Source: an uncultured Bacilli bacterium (GTDB lineage Bacteria > Bacillota_I > Bacilli_A > RFN20 > CAG-826). From it: DNA of 33,700 bases. The position numbers and the translations under genes are program-made. Location of the stretch: the NCBI GenBank assembly GCA_944349405.1, contig CALVMY010000062.1:1-33700 (forward strand). The letters run 5' to 3'. The notes beneath the pieces were generated by a model, which was given only the letters and a program-made list of their open reading frames with translations, made no database searches and had not been told where the DNA came from. Below are positions 18,567 to 28,164 of this stretch, piece after piece (the stretch's first letter is position 1; the number at the start of each line of letters is the position of its first letter).

Positions 18567-20579
18567 ATGGTCGAAGTAAAAAATTTAACGAAAGAATTTA
18601 TTGTAAATAAAAAGAAAAACATTGTTATTAACAACCTTTCTTTTTTTCTCCCTTCAAAAGGGATGTATTTTATAGTTGGTGAGTCTGGAAGTGGCAAATC
18701 TACTCTTTTAAATTTAATCGAAGGATTAATTTTGCCAACTAAAGGTTCAATAAAAATTAATAATCATCGAATAGATAAATTAAAAAATGATGAAAAAGTT
18801 GAATTTTATAAAAAAGAAGTTGGAATTTTATTTCAATCTTTCAATCTTTTTAATGATTTGACTGTTTTAGAAAATTTAAAAATTACATCTTTAATTAAAG
18901 AGGAAAACGACGAAGAAAATATTAAACGATATTTATCAAAATTTAAGATATATGAAAAAGTAAACCAAAAAGTTTATACATTAAGCGGTGGAGAAAAACA
19001 AAGATTAGCTTTAATTCGAGCTTTAATAAATAAACCTAAAATTATTTTAGCAGATGAACCAACTGGAGCTTTAGATAATGCATCAAGCATAATTTTAATG
19101 GGTGAATTAAAAAAAATAAGCGAAAATTCATTAATTTTAATTGTTACTCATAATTTAGAATTAGTTAAAAAATATGCTGATGGTTATTTAAAATTTCTTC
19201 CAAAAGGTTATGAATTGAATAATATTTTAAAAGAAAATCCTTCGAATAATGTGAATATTATTAAAAAGAATAAATTATTAATTAAAGATAAAATAAATTT
19301 TTATTTTCCTCTTTTAAAAAGAAATTTAATTAAAAATTTTAATAAAAATTTATTTACATCTTTATCAATAATTTTTTCATTATTTATCTCTTTATTCTCT
19401 TTTTCTTTTTATTTTAATATTAAAAACTATTCATCTTCTTTAATTTATACTTATCCCAATTATAATGTTTTTGAAGTTTATAAATCTTTTTCTTCTTCGA
19501 TAAATGGTTCATCTTTATCTATCGAAAGAAAAGAAAAAGTTGGAGATAAGGAAATTAAAGAAGGCTTAAATAATAATAATTTTGAAAATTTTGATGTTTT
19601 TGATAGTTTTGATTATTTTTTTAAAAATAATATAGTAACTATCGATAATATTGAATATAAAAATCTTATTTTCGAACCATCTTTTGAATTAATTAATAAT
19701 GATGTAATGGTTAATGATTCTTTTATTGATGCTTATTTAAAAGAATTTAAAGAAGGCATGACGATTCATTTTAATTCTTCTAATGTTTATAAAGGGTATT
19801 CTGATTATATTAATGATGAAATTGAGGAAACTTTTATAATTGATTTAGATTTTATAATTACTAAAAAAAGCGAAGAATTTAGCTTTTTAGGAACTCCAAA
19901 AATATATTATTCTTATGATTATTTTGAAACAATCTTAGCCAATTTGAATGCTTTAAATTTTTCAACTTTAGAAGAGATGGATATTTCATATTTAAATTTA
20001 TTAAAAAGAGCTAAAAATAATGATTCATTAACTTCTTATCAATCTTTAGTTGTTGTTGAAAAAGAAAAATTTAATGATTTTTATGGATTAATTGAAGAAA
20101 ATAGGATTTTTAAAAATTTAAAATTTAATAGTGACTCTTTAACGATTATCGATTCTTTCAATAACATAATTAACACTTTATTTATTGCTTTAATCTTTTT
20201 TATCGTAATGATTTCTTTAACGTCCTTTTTTATCATATTTTCTTTAACTTTTTATTCATATTTATCGAGTAAAAAAGAAAGAGCGATTTTAACCCTTTTA
20301 GGATCAAATAAGAAAAGTATTAATTTTTTATTCATTTTTGAAGAAGTTTTAGTTTTTGTTTTATCTTTTTTAATTTCAATATGTTTATATAACTTAGTTA
20401 AACCTTCAATAATAAATTTATTAAATTCTATTTTAAGTTTTAATTTAAATATCGATTTATCAATAATTTTAGTTTCGGTTATTTTCTTAATTTATTTACT
20501 AATAACTATTTTTTCTTCATTTATACCATTAAAAATGTCTAAAGATATTGAAATAGCTAAAGAATTAAAGGAGGAATAG
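18567..20579 (+). CDS. ABC transporter with fused ATPase and FtsX/MacB-type permease
   Basis: 670 residues. The N-terminal ATPase (about 1-215) has Walker A GESGSGKST (38-46), signature LSGGEKQR (139-146), Walker B with Asp163-Glu164 (ADEPTGALD) and H-loop His195, of the LolD/MacB group. The permease has one helix near 260-282, a 250-residue extracellular domain, then three helices (about 536-563, 590-608, 640-660), the FtsX/MacB plan. Such proteins act as mechanotransmitters: peptide sensing or resistance, lipoprotein or peptide handling. The order ATPase-then-permease is that of MacB. No Shine-Dalgarno is seen; the ATG directly follows a -10-like box. A second, similar gene starts 1 base after the stop. 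Confidence 0.9.
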   Translation: MVEVKNLTKEFIVNKKKNIVINNLSFFLPSKGMYFIVGESGSGKSTLLNLIEGLILPTKGSIKINNHRIDKLKNDEKVEFYKKEVGILFQSFNLFNDLTVLENLKITSLIKEENDEENIKRYLSKFKIYEKVNQKVYTLSGGEKQRLALIRALINKPKIILADEPTGALDNASSIILMGELKKISENSLILIVTHNLELVKKYADGYLKFLPKGYELNNILKENPSNNVNIIKKNKLLIKDKINFYFPLLKRNLIKNFNKNLFTSLSIIFSLFISLFSFSFYFNIKNYSSSLIYTYPNYNVFEVYKSFSSSINGSSLSIERKEKVGDKEIKEGLNNNNFENFDVFDSFDYFFKNNIVTIDNIEYKNLIFEPSFELINNDVMVNDSFIDAYLKEFKEGMTIHFNSSNVYKGYSDYINDEIEETFIIDLDFIITKKSEEFSFLGTPKIYYSYDYFETILANLNALNFSTLEEMDISYLNLLKRAKNNDSLTSYQSLVVVEKEKFNDFYGLIEENRIFKNLKFNSDSLTIIDSFNNIINTLFIALIFFIVMISLTSFFIIFSLTFYSYLSSKKERAILTLLGSNKKSINFLFIFEEVLVFVLSFLISICLYNLVKPSIINLLNSILSFNLNIDLSIILVSVIFLIYLLITIFSSFIPLKMSKDIEIAKELKEE

Positions 20580-20580
20580 G

Positions 20581-23369
20581 ATGTTAAAAATAAAAGATTT
20601 AAGTAAAAAATATAATGATGAAACTATATTTGAATCATTAAATTACGATTTTAAAGAACATGGCTTTTATACAATTTTGGGCGAATCAGGCTGTGGTAAA
20701 TCGACTTTATTAAATATTATTTCTTTAATCGAAAAAGAAAGTAGTGGTGAATTAATATTTTTTAATAAAAAAATTAATTATTTAAAAGAAAACGAAAGAA
20801 GAATTTTTAGACTCAATAATATTGGTTTTATTTTTCAATCATTTAATTTATTTAATGAAGACAATGTTTACAACAATTTTTTATTAGCTTTTAATTCTAA
20901 AAATTTATCTTCTAGCAAAAAAGAAAAAGAATTGATGATCTTTTATATCGATTCAATATTAGCGACTTAAAATATTCTTTAATTAAAGATTTAAGCGGAG
21001 GAGAAAAACAAAGAGTTGCTATTATTCGAGCTTTAATTAATAATCCTTCGATAATTTTAGCCGATGAACCAAGTGGTTCTTTGGATAAAGAAAATGAAAG
21101 ATTAATATTTTCTTATTTAAAAGATTTATCTTTAGACCATTTAGTAATTGTTGTAACTCATAATAAAAGGGTAGCTTATCAATATAGTGATTATCTTTTA
21201 AAATTAACTAAAAATGAGATTATTGAAGAAAAAATTGACAACAAATTAAAAAAAGAACGTATTTTATTATCAAAAGAAGCAAAAAATTTAAATAAAAAAA
21301 GAATTAATTTTTCCTTTATTATTAATCACTTTAAGAATCTATTTAAAAGTAAAAAAATAAGAATGAGTATGACCATTTCATTTTTATCTTTTTCTTTACT
21401 TGTTAGTGGATTATCAATTTATTTAAAAGATGGTCTTACTAATATGATTTTATCTTCTTTTGAATCTTTAAGTGGAGAAAATTCTCTTTTATTAAAAAGA
21501 AAAGAAGATGATGCTTCAATTTTATCATCTTATAGTGCTTCAAAAGATGATGTTATAAATATAATGATAAATAATCCTGATGAAGTCGATTATATTGGGT
21601 CTTCATATGTAAATAATTTGGAAGAATTTTTCATTGAAGAAAACTCTTTACATTTTTTATCTAGATGGGACAAAGAGATAAAAATCGAAGATTATGGCGC
21701 AAGTAGTTTCAATGAATTTAAATATATTCCTACATTCAACAGTGTTGAAGAAATTTATCCTCGTATTGAAAATAAAATTTATAAAGACGATATTGTAATC
21801 ACTTTAAGTAACGAAAAAATGGTTTCTTTATGTCAAAGTTTAGAGATTGAAGAAACTTATAAAGCTTTAGGAGAATATATTGAAAAAAATAAACCTTCAC
21901 TACTTTTAAAAATAAGAAATGATTATTGGACTTATGAAGATGAGCAGATATTTAATTTAAGAGGGGTCATTCCTTCTAGAGAAAATATAATTTATTCAAA
22001 CGATTATTTATTTAATGAATATGTTTTTGAAACATTAATGCGTTTTCCTTCCTCAAATATATTAGAAAAAGAAGAGGAATATCCGTGGGTTTTAAAAAAA
22101 GTATATTATTTTCATACGACTTCTTTTCCATCAAATTTAATCAATAAATTATCAAAAGAAGTAGAATATCGAAACTATATTTTTGATGGAGATAAAAAAA
22201 TGTATCATCCATCTTTAAAAGAAAATGAATATTCTAACCGAGTTTATTGTTATCAGGCTTTAAAAAATAGTATTGATCTATCATTTATTGATCAGTTTTC
22301 AAAAAAATATAATTTTAAAGAATATTATTATTCTACGGATGGAGGATATGTAAATTTTGGTTCGATTTTAAATGGATTTTATCGACCTACTTTCTTTTCT
22401 TTTTCTTTAGATAAAATAAATAAAATTATTGATTTAAATACAACTATTTCTTATGAAGATTATTATTCTTTAAATGTAGAAGAAGGGGTAGGAGAAGGAA
22501 ATTATTTAAAACAAGAAACAAATACAGTGCGATTTAATCCAAAAATGAATAAAAATATTGATGGTTCTTATCCAGATTCAATATTTGAAATTGCTATTTC
22601 AAGAGGATTAAGTAAAGTTTTAAAAGAAGATAATCCGATAAATAAAACACTTTATATATCGACAATTTCTTCAATTTATGAAGATGAAAATAAAATTTTA
22701 AGACCTCAATTTAAAACAATTGAAATAAGAGTAAGTGGAGTAGTTGATGAAGAAAATAGTGAAATTTATCACCATAATGATTATTCTCTTTCTTTATTTA
22801 GAGATTTATTTTCAATAAGTGCTTTCGAACTTAATGTAAATAGCGTTACTTTTTTCCTTGATGAAAAATTAAGCGAAGAAGATTTAAATATACTTAATTC
22901 TAATTTAGAAGAGTATGAAATTATTTCTCCTTTAAAAGAAATTAATGAATCATTAAATGAGACAATGTCTTATGTTTTGCTATTTCTTTTAATTTTTACA
23001 ATAATATCTTTTATTTCTTCAATTATTTTATTTTCAATAATTAATTACATTTCGTTTTTGGAAATTAAAAAAGAAATAGCTATTTTAATAATGATTGGAT
23101 ATTCAAATTTAGAGATAATTAAATACTTTTTTATAAATAATTTATTAAGCGGATTAATTAGTTTATTAATATCGATATTTAGTTTAATTTCTATTTCATT
23201 TTTGCTTCAAATATTATCGACACAAATATTTGGAGTATCGACGAATTTTTATTTTTCCTTTTTCTCAATCCTTATTATGGTTCTTTTCTTATTAACAATT
23301 TCTTTAATTTCTTTAATAATTTTATTAAAACCTTTAAAAAAATTAGACTTAAAAAAAGAATTACATTAG
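20581..23369 (+). pseudogene. Second ATPase-permease fusion ABC transporter, interrupted by a one-base frameshift
   Basis: The ATPase begins at 20581 after AAGGAGG, with Walker A GESGCGKST (34-42), but its frame ends at TAA 20968. One frame back (-1), the protein goes on: DLKYSLIKDLSGGEKQR, then ADEPSGSLD and the permease, to 23369. The new frame opens only after a TAG at 20913, and homology to the upstream paralogue places the shift at about 20916-20934, where runs of A6 and A5 occur. The total of 2789 bases becomes a multiple of three with one base added, giving about 929 residues. The permease has a first helix just after the ATPase, a roughly 500-residue extracellular domain and three C-terminal helices. 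It is either a fresh pseudogene, a sequencing or assembly indel, or a frameshifting site. The rest is intact, which favours a recent or artefactual change. A TTG at 21081 is not a true start, as it lies inside the Walker B/D-loop. Confidence 0.85.
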
Positions 23370-23381
23370 AAAAATAATCGA

Positions 23382-23410
23382 TTTACAAATTCGACAATCT
23401 TATATAAAAT
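23382..23410 (+). promoter_or_regulatory. Promoter of the cold-shock gene
   Basis: TTTACA (23382-23387), 17-bp spacer, TAAAAT (23405-23410). Transcription would start near 23417. Confidence 0.7.
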
Positions 23411-23419
23411 AGTGGACAT

Positions 23420-23435
23420 TATGGTAAAGACCATA
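23420..23435 (+). promoter_or_regulatory. 5' UTR hairpin of csp mRNA
   Basis: TATGGT and ACCATA form a 6-bp stem with loop AAAG, right after the predicted start of transcription and just before the GAAAGG ribosome site. Cold-shock mRNAs often carry structured leaders, so a role in temperature control is possible. Confidence 0.45.
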
Positions 23436-23455
23436 GAAAGGCTACTATTTAAAAA

Positions 23456-23665
23456 ATGGAAAAATTAAACGGAAAAGTTAAAAGTTTTAATAAAATAAAA
23501 GGATATGGATTTATTAACGGTGACGATGGCAACGAATATTTCTTTCATTTTTCTTCCTTAAATATGGAAGGATTCAAAACAGTTAATGTCGAAGATAAAG
23601 TAGCTTTTGAACCACAAGATGGCGAAAAAGGTAAAAGAGCTTTAAATATTGATATTATTAAGTAA
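23456..23665 (+). CDS. Cold shock protein, CspA family
   Basis: 69 residues, single cold-shock OB-fold. Binds single-stranded RNA and DNA and melts secondary structure. RNP1 is KGYGFI (15-20) and RNP2 is YFFHFSS (28-34), where the family usually has VFVHFS; the Tyr-Phe change keeps the aromatic surface. It is a single-gene unit with its own promoter, a leader hairpin and a downstream terminator. The ribosome site GAAAGG lies about 14 bases from the ATG, longer than usual. Confidence 0.95.
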   Translation: MEKLNGKVKSFNKIKGYGFINGDDGNEYFFHFSSLNMEGFKTVNVEDKVAFEPQDGEKGKRALNIDIIK

Positions 23666-23679
23666 TTAAAACTTTAATG

Positions 23680-23708
23680 AAAAAGGGTGCTGAAAAGTGC
23701 CTTTTTTT
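23680..23708 (+). terminator. Terminator after csp
   Basis: A-run, GGTGC paired with GTGCC (two wobble pairs, one bulged G) and T7. The A-run pairs with the T-run, extending the stem. Confidence 0.75.
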
Positions 23709-23728
23709 ACTGATTTATTTATAAAAAA

Positions 23729-23737
23729 TGATATAAT
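23729..23737 (+). promoter_or_regulatory. Extended -10 promoter of ychF
   Basis: TGATATAAT fits the extended -10 consensus. The start would be near 23744, followed by an AAGGG ribosome site about 11 bases before the ATG. Confidence 0.6.
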
Positions 23738-23765
23738 ATCAACGATTTGAAGGGATGAATAAATT

Positions 23766-24869
23766 ATGGGATTAAAAGCAGGAATTGTTGGATTACCAAA
23801 TGTCGGGAAATCGACTTTATTTAACGCAATTACCAATTCAAAAGTTGAAGCTGCAAACTACCCATTTGCAACTATCAAACCAAATGTTGGAATCGTTTCA
23901 GTTCCAGATAAGAGAGTAGATGAATTAGTTAAAATTTTTCATCCAAAAAGAACTATTTATACCACTTTTGAATTTTTTGATATTGCTGGATTAGTTAAAG
24001 GAGCTTCTAAAGGCGAAGGTTTAGGAAACCAATTTTTAGCCAATATTAGAGAATGCGATGCAATTATTGAAGTTGTAAGATGTTTTGAAAATAATGAGAT
24101 TATTCATGTTGAAAATACAGTTGATCCAGTTAGAGATATTGAAATAATAAACTTAGAACTTATTATGGCAGATTTAGAAACCTGCTCTAATAGATTAGGA
24201 AAAATCGAAAATAAAGCTCGTATTTCAAAAGATAAAGAAGCACTTCTTGAAGTAAATGTTTTAACTAAAATTAAAGAAGTTCTAAATAATGAAAAACCAA
24301 TTAGAAGTTTATCTTTTAATGATGATGAAAAGAAAATACTCAAAAATTTTGGATTTTTAACCGCAAAACCTATTATTTATGTTGCTAATGTAAGCGATGA
24401 AGTTTTAAATGATGTTGAAAATGATAAATATTATAAAGCTGTTAAAGAATATGCAGCCAAAGAAAACGCACAAGTTTTAGCAATTTCTTGCGAAATTGAA
24501 GCTGAACTTTCAACTTATTCAAAAGAAGAAAAAGAAGAATTTTTAAAAACAATTGGTGCAACTTCTTCAGGCTTAGAAAAATTAATTACTGCTACTTATA
24601 AACTTTTAGATCTTTCAACTTTTTTTACGGTTGGGGAAGATGAAGTTCGTGCTTGGACTTTTAAAAACGGAATGCTTGCTCCAGATTGTGCCGGAATTAT
24701 TCATACAGATTTTAAAAAAGGCTTTATTAAAGCAGAAACTTACACTTATGAAGATATTGTAAAATACGGGAGTGAAGCCCAATTAAAAGAAGCAGGAAAA
24801 TTAAGAATTGAAGGTAAAGATTATGTTGCAAAAGATGGCGATATTTTCTTCTTCAAATTTAATGTTTAA
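23766..24869 (+). CDS. ychF: Ribosome-associated ATPase YchF (Obg-like)
   Basis: 367 residues, standard length. An Obg-family P-loop protein that prefers ATP, binds ribosomes and takes part in stress and redox responses. G1 is GLPNVGKS (9-16), followed by [20 protein letters not shown] as switch II, a coiled-coil insertion (about 125-190) and a C-terminal TGS domain (about 280-365) with [20 protein letters not shown]. It begins a run of housekeeping genes, with ispF starting 2 bases after its stop. Confidence 0.97.
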   Translation: MGLKAGIVGLPNVGKSTLFNAITNSKVEAANYPFATIKPNVGIVSVPDKRVDELVKIFHPKRTIYTTFEFFDIAGLVKGASKGEGLGNQFLANIRECDAIIEVVRCFENNEIIHVENTVDPVRDIEIINLELIMADLETCSNRLGKIENKARISKDKEALLEVNVLTKIKEVLNNEKPIRSLSFNDDEKKILKNFGFLTAKPIIYVANVSDEVLNDVENDKYYKAVKEYAAKENAQVLAISCEIEAELSTYSKEEKEEFLKTIGATSSGLEKLITATYKLLDLSTFFTVGEDEVRAWTFKNGMLAPDCAGIIHTDFKKGFIKAETYTYEDIVKYGSEAQLKEAGKLRIEGKDYVAKDGDIFFFKFNV

Positions 24870-24871
24870 AA

Positions 24872-25345
24872 ATGAGAATCGGTTTAGGTAAAGATATACA
24901 TAAATTTAAAAAGGGGTGCCCTTTAATATTAGGTGGAATTATTATTCCTTATAAAAAAGGTTTAGAATCTTATAGTGATGGAGATTGTTTAATTCATTCG
25001 ATAATCGATTCAATTTTAGGCGCACTAAATAATAAAGATATTGGAAGAATTTTTCCAAACAATGACCCTAAATATAATGATATTTCTTCAACAATTTTAT
25101 TAAAAGAAACAAATAATATTTTAAAAATGAGTAAATATAAGATTTCAAATATCGATGTATTTATTTCTTGTGAAGAACCTAAATTATCACCTTTGATTGA
25201 TAAAATGCGTAAAAATATCTCTAATATTTTAGAGATTTCGATCGATGATATATCAATAAAAGCCGGGACTAATGAAAAAATGGGCTATATTGGTAAAGGA
25301 AAAGCAATTGAATGTATAAGCGTTTGTTTATTGGAGGATAAGTAA
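24872..25345 (+). CDS. ispF: 2-C-methyl-D-erythritol 2,4-cyclodiphosphate synthase
   Basis: 157 residues. IspF closes the cyclodiphosphate ring in the MEP isoprenoid pathway. The zinc ligands Asp8, His10 (GKDIH) and His42 (DGDCLIHSI) are at the same positions as in E. coli, and IGRIFPNND and a C-terminal GTNEKMGYIGKGKAIE segment match the family. It shows the organism makes isoprenoids by the MEP rather than the mevalonate route. In many bacteria ispF sits with ispD; here it lies between ychF and gltX, with gaps of 2 bases and 1 base, and has no visible Shine-Dalgarno of its own. Confidence 0.94.
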   Translation: MRIGLGKDIHKFKKGCPLILGGIIIPYKKGLESYSDGDCLIHSIIDSILGALNNKDIGRIFPNNDPKYNDISSTILLKETNNILKMSKYKISNIDVFISCEEPKLSPLIDKMRKNISNILEISIDDISIKAGTNEKMGYIGKGKAIECISVCLLEDK

Positions 25346-25346
25346 A

Positions 25347-26786
25347 ATGGATGATAAAAAAGTAAGAGTTAGATACGCTCCTTCTCCAACCGGATATTTA
25401 CATATTGGAGGAGCAAGAAGTGCACTTTTTAACTATTTATATGCAAAAAAATTTGGTGGCGATTTTGTTTTTAGAATCGAAGACACTGACGTTGAAAGAA
25501 ATATCCCTGGTGCTGAAGAATCTCAACTTCATGATTTAATTTGGCTTGGAATTATTCCAGACGAATCAACTGAAAAGCCAAATCCAAAATATGCTCCATA
25601 TAGACAAATGGAAAAACTCGATATTTATCATAAATTTGCTCAAGAACTCGTTTCAAAAGGTTATGCTTATGAATGTTATTGCACAAAAGAAGAACTTGAA
25701 GAAATGAAAGAAGAACAACTTAGAAACGGTGTAAAATCTTTTAAATACGATAGAAGATGCCTTTCTTTAAGTGAGGAAGAGAAAGAAAAATATAAAAAAG
25801 AAGGTCGAATTCCTTCAATTAGATTAAAAATGCCTTCCAATCATACCTTAAAATTCCACGATTTAGTTAGAGGAGATGTTTCTTTTAATAGTGATGATAT
25901 TGGGGATTTTGTAATTATGAAGTCAAATGGAATCCCTACTTATAATTTTGCTGTCGTTGTTGATGACCATTTAATGGAAATAACCCATGTTTTAAGAGGA
26001 GAAGAACATTTATCAAATACACCAAAACAACTTCAAATTTATGAATATTTTGGATGGGAGCCTCCTCAATTTGGCCATATGACAATTATTGTTAATCCAA
26101 ATGGAAAGAAATTATCAAAAAGAGATTTAAATATTTTACAGTTTATGTCTCAATATAGAGATTTAGGTTATGTTCCAGAAGCAATTTTTAATTTCCTTTT
26201 CTTATTAGGTTATACCGATCAAAACGGACAAGAAATCTTTACAAAAGAAGAAGCTATTAAGAGTTTTGATCCAAAAAGATTATCAACTTCACCAGCGATG
26301 TTTGATCAAAAGAAGCTTTTATGGGTTAACTCAACTTATATTAAAAAAATGGATAATGAAACTTATTTTAAGTTTATTGAACCTTTTGTTAATAAAATTG
26401 AATTTTTAAATAATTTAAGTAAAGAAAGAAAAGATGAAATTTCATTAATGTTTAAAAATGAAATTAGTTATGGAGCACAAATTATTGATTTGTTAAACGA
26501 TATTATTGTTTTAAAAACAGATTTAGATGATGCTGAAAAAGAGATTATTTCTAAAGAAAGTGCTTCAAAAGTTTGCGCTTTATTTAAAGAAAAACTTGAA
26601 AAATTATCCGAAACCAACGAAGAAAATGTTAAGAATATCTTTAATGAAATTAAAAATGAAACCGAATTAAAAGGGAAAGAAATTTATATGCCTATTAGAA
26701 TTAAATTAACCGGTGTGATGCATGGCATAGAAATGTATAATATTATCGATATTTTAGGTAAAGAAGAAACGCTTAAAAGATTATAG
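25347..26786 (+). CDS. gltX: Glutamyl-tRNA synthetase
   Basis: 479 residues. A class I synthetase: the HIGH-type motif is PSPTGYLHIGG (12-22) and the KMSKS-type motif is KLSKR (255-259), usual for GluRS. The CYCTKEELE insertion and the helical C-terminal anticodon domain are present. No GlnRS is in the window, while gatCAB is, so this is probably a non-discriminating enzyme that also loads Glu onto tRNA-Gln for GatCAB; that is inference. The GGAGGATAAG ribosome site lies in the end of ispF. Confidence 0.96.
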   Translation: MDDKKVRVRYAPSPTGYLHIGGARSALFNYLYAKKFGGDFVFRIEDTDVERNIPGAEESQLHDLIWLGIIPDESTEKPNPKYAPYRQMEKLDIYHKFAQELVSKGYAYECYCTKEELEEMKEEQLRNGVKSFKYDRRCLSLSEEEKEKYKKEGRIPSIRLKMPSNHTLKFHDLVRGDVSFNSDDIGDFVIMKSNGIPTYNFAVVVDDHLMEITHVLRGEEHLSNTPKQLQIYEYFGWEPPQFGHMTIIVNPNGKKLSKRDLNILQFMSQYRDLGYVPEAIFNFLFLLGYTDQNGQEIFTKEEAIKSFDPKRLSTSPAMFDQKKLLWVNSTYIKKMDNETYFKFIEPFVNKIEFLNNLSKERKDEISLMFKNEISYGAQIIDLLNDIIVLKTDLDDAEKEIISKESASKVCALFKEKLEKLSETNEENVKNIFNEIKNETELKGKEIYMPIRIKLTGVMHGIEMYNIIDILGKEETLKRL

Positions 26787-26806
26787 AATCAACTATATTT
26801 TTTAAG

Positions 26807-26812
26807 TATAAT
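26807..26812 (+). promoter_or_regulatory. Possible -10 box for rpoE
   Basis: A perfect TATAAT lies 27 bases before the rpoE ATG, with an ACGAGGT ribosome site between. The -35 position (26784-26789) is poor, so the promoter may be weak. Confidence 0.45.
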
Positions 26813-26839
26813 ATTTAGGTGAATTAACGAGGTAGAAAA

Positions 26840-27256
26840 ATGGAAGATAAATATAAAAATGAATCATTAGTTGATGTTGCTTACGATATTTTAAAACAAC
26901 ATCCAGGTGAAATTACTTTTAGAGATTTATTTAATTTAGTAGCTGAAAAAACAGAGATGACTTTAGATAGAAAAGACGCTACAATCTCAGGATTTTTTAC
27001 TAATCTTTCATTAGATGGAAGATTTGTTACATTAAAAAATAATGAATGGGATTTAAGAGAAAGACATACATTTGATAAAGTTCATGTTGATTTAAATGCT
27101 ATTTATGAAGATATTGAAGAAGATTCATCAGTTGCCGAAGATGAATTAGAAGATGAAGACGAAAAGAATTTACATCTTGGAGACGAAGATGACGAAGAAA
27201 ATAGCGGCTCAAATGATGGTTATTATGATGATTCAAATTCATCAGAAAATTATTAA
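26840..27256 (+). CDS. rpoE: DNA-directed RNA polymerase delta subunit
   Basis: 138 residues. Delta is specific to Firmicutes and promotes recycling and initiation control of RNA polymerase. The N-terminal HARE-HTH domain (about 1-75, with DLFNLVAEKTEM and a WDLRE end) is followed by a disordered, very acidic tail (about 85-138, many Asp and Glu) as in B. subtilis RpoE. The gene precedes fba, as often found in Bacilli, where pyrG usually lies between; pyrG is missing here. Confidence 0.93.
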   Translation: MEDKYKNESLVDVAYDILKQHPGEITFRDLFNLVAEKTEMTLDRKDATISGFFTNLSLDGRFVTLKNNEWDLRERHTFDKVHVDLNAIYEDIEEDSSVAEDELEDEDEKNLHLGDEDDEENSGSNDGYYDDSNSSENY

Positions 27257-27288
27257 TAAATAATTTATTTTAAGGAGGAATATTATTT

Positions 27289-28161
27289 ATGTTAGTTTCT
27301 GCAACTGAAATGATTAACAAAGCTCATGCTGGACATTATGCTATTGGCCAATTTAACATCAATAACATGGAATGGATTAAAGCAATTTTAACTGCTGCTG
27401 AAGAAATGAAATCCCCAGTTATCTTAGGTGTCAGTGAAGGCGCTGGAAAGTATATGTGCGGATTCGATAATGTCGTAGGAATGGTCAAACACATTCACGA
27501 TTATTTAAAAATTACAGTCCCTGTTGCTTTACATCTTGATCATGGTACATATGAAGGTGCAAAAGCTTGTTTAGCCGCTGGATTTACCTCAATTATGTTT
27601 GATGGCTCCCACTTCCCATTTGAAGAAAACTTAGAAAAGAGTAAAGAATTAATCGCTTTAGCTCATAGTGAAGGAAAATCAATTGAATGTGAAGTTGGTG
27701 GAATTGGTGGAAGTGAAGACGGTGTTACTTCTTCAGGTGAATTAGCTGATCCAAAAGAATGTGCTACAATCGCTGCTTTAGGAGTCGATTTCTTAGCTGC
27801 TGGAATCGGTAATATCCATGGTGTTTATCCATCTAATTGGGCCGGATTAAATTTCGATAGATTAAGCGAAATTCAAGAATCAACTAATGGAAAACCACTC
27901 GTTTTACATGGTGGAACTGGTATTCCAACAGAACAAATTAAAAAAGCTATTTCATTAGGTGTTTCAAAAATTAACGTCAATACTGAATTACAACTTCAAT
28001 TTGCTGCTGCAACAAGAAAATATATTGAAGAAGGCAAAGATTTAGATATTGGCAAAAAAGGTTTTGATCCACGTAAATTATTAAAACCTGGCTTTGAAGC
28101 TATGGTTGAAATTACTAAAGCAAAAATTAAAGAATTCGGAAGCGACGGAAAGGCTTTCTAA
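27289..28161 (+). CDS. fba: Fructose-1,6-bisphosphate aldolase, class II
   Basis: 290 residues. A zinc enzyme of glycolysis and gluconeogenesis that interconverts fructose-1,6-bisphosphate and two triose phosphates. LHLDHG (81-86) carries the catalytic base Asp84 and zinc His85; Glu134 (IECEVGG), His177 (GNIHGVY) and His207 (LHGGTG) complete the metal site. KINVNTELQ closes the phosphate site. Tagatose-bisphosphate aldolases look alike, but the length and KINVNTE motif favour Fba. A strong AAGGAGG site precedes the start. Codon choice in this gene is richer in frequently used codons, fitting high expression. Confidence 0.94.
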   Translation: MLVSATEMINKAHAGHYAIGQFNINNMEWIKAILTAAEEMKSPVILGVSEGAGKYMCGFDNVVGMVKHIHDYLKITVPVALHLDHGTYEGAKACLAAGFTSIMFDGSHFPFEENLEKSKELIALAHSEGKSIECEVGGIGGSEDGVTSSGELADPKECATIAALGVDFLAAGIGNIHGVYPSNWAGLNFDRLSEIQESTNGKPLVLHGGTGIPTEQIKKAISLGVSKINVNTELQLQFAAATRKYIEEGKDLDIGKKGFDPRKLLKPGFEAMVEITKAKIKEFGSDGKAF

Positions 28162-28164
28162 TTA

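Noticed and set aside
20916-20935. Programmed -1 frameshift as the preferred explanation
   Set aside because: The A6 and A5 runs do not give a clean X-XXY-YYZ heptamer in the zero frame (the codons read AGC AAA AAA GAA), and no strong downstream hairpin is evident. A simple indel is likelier.
24104-24343. 79-residue minus-strand frame
   Set aside because: Antisense to ychF, which is unmistakable by motifs.
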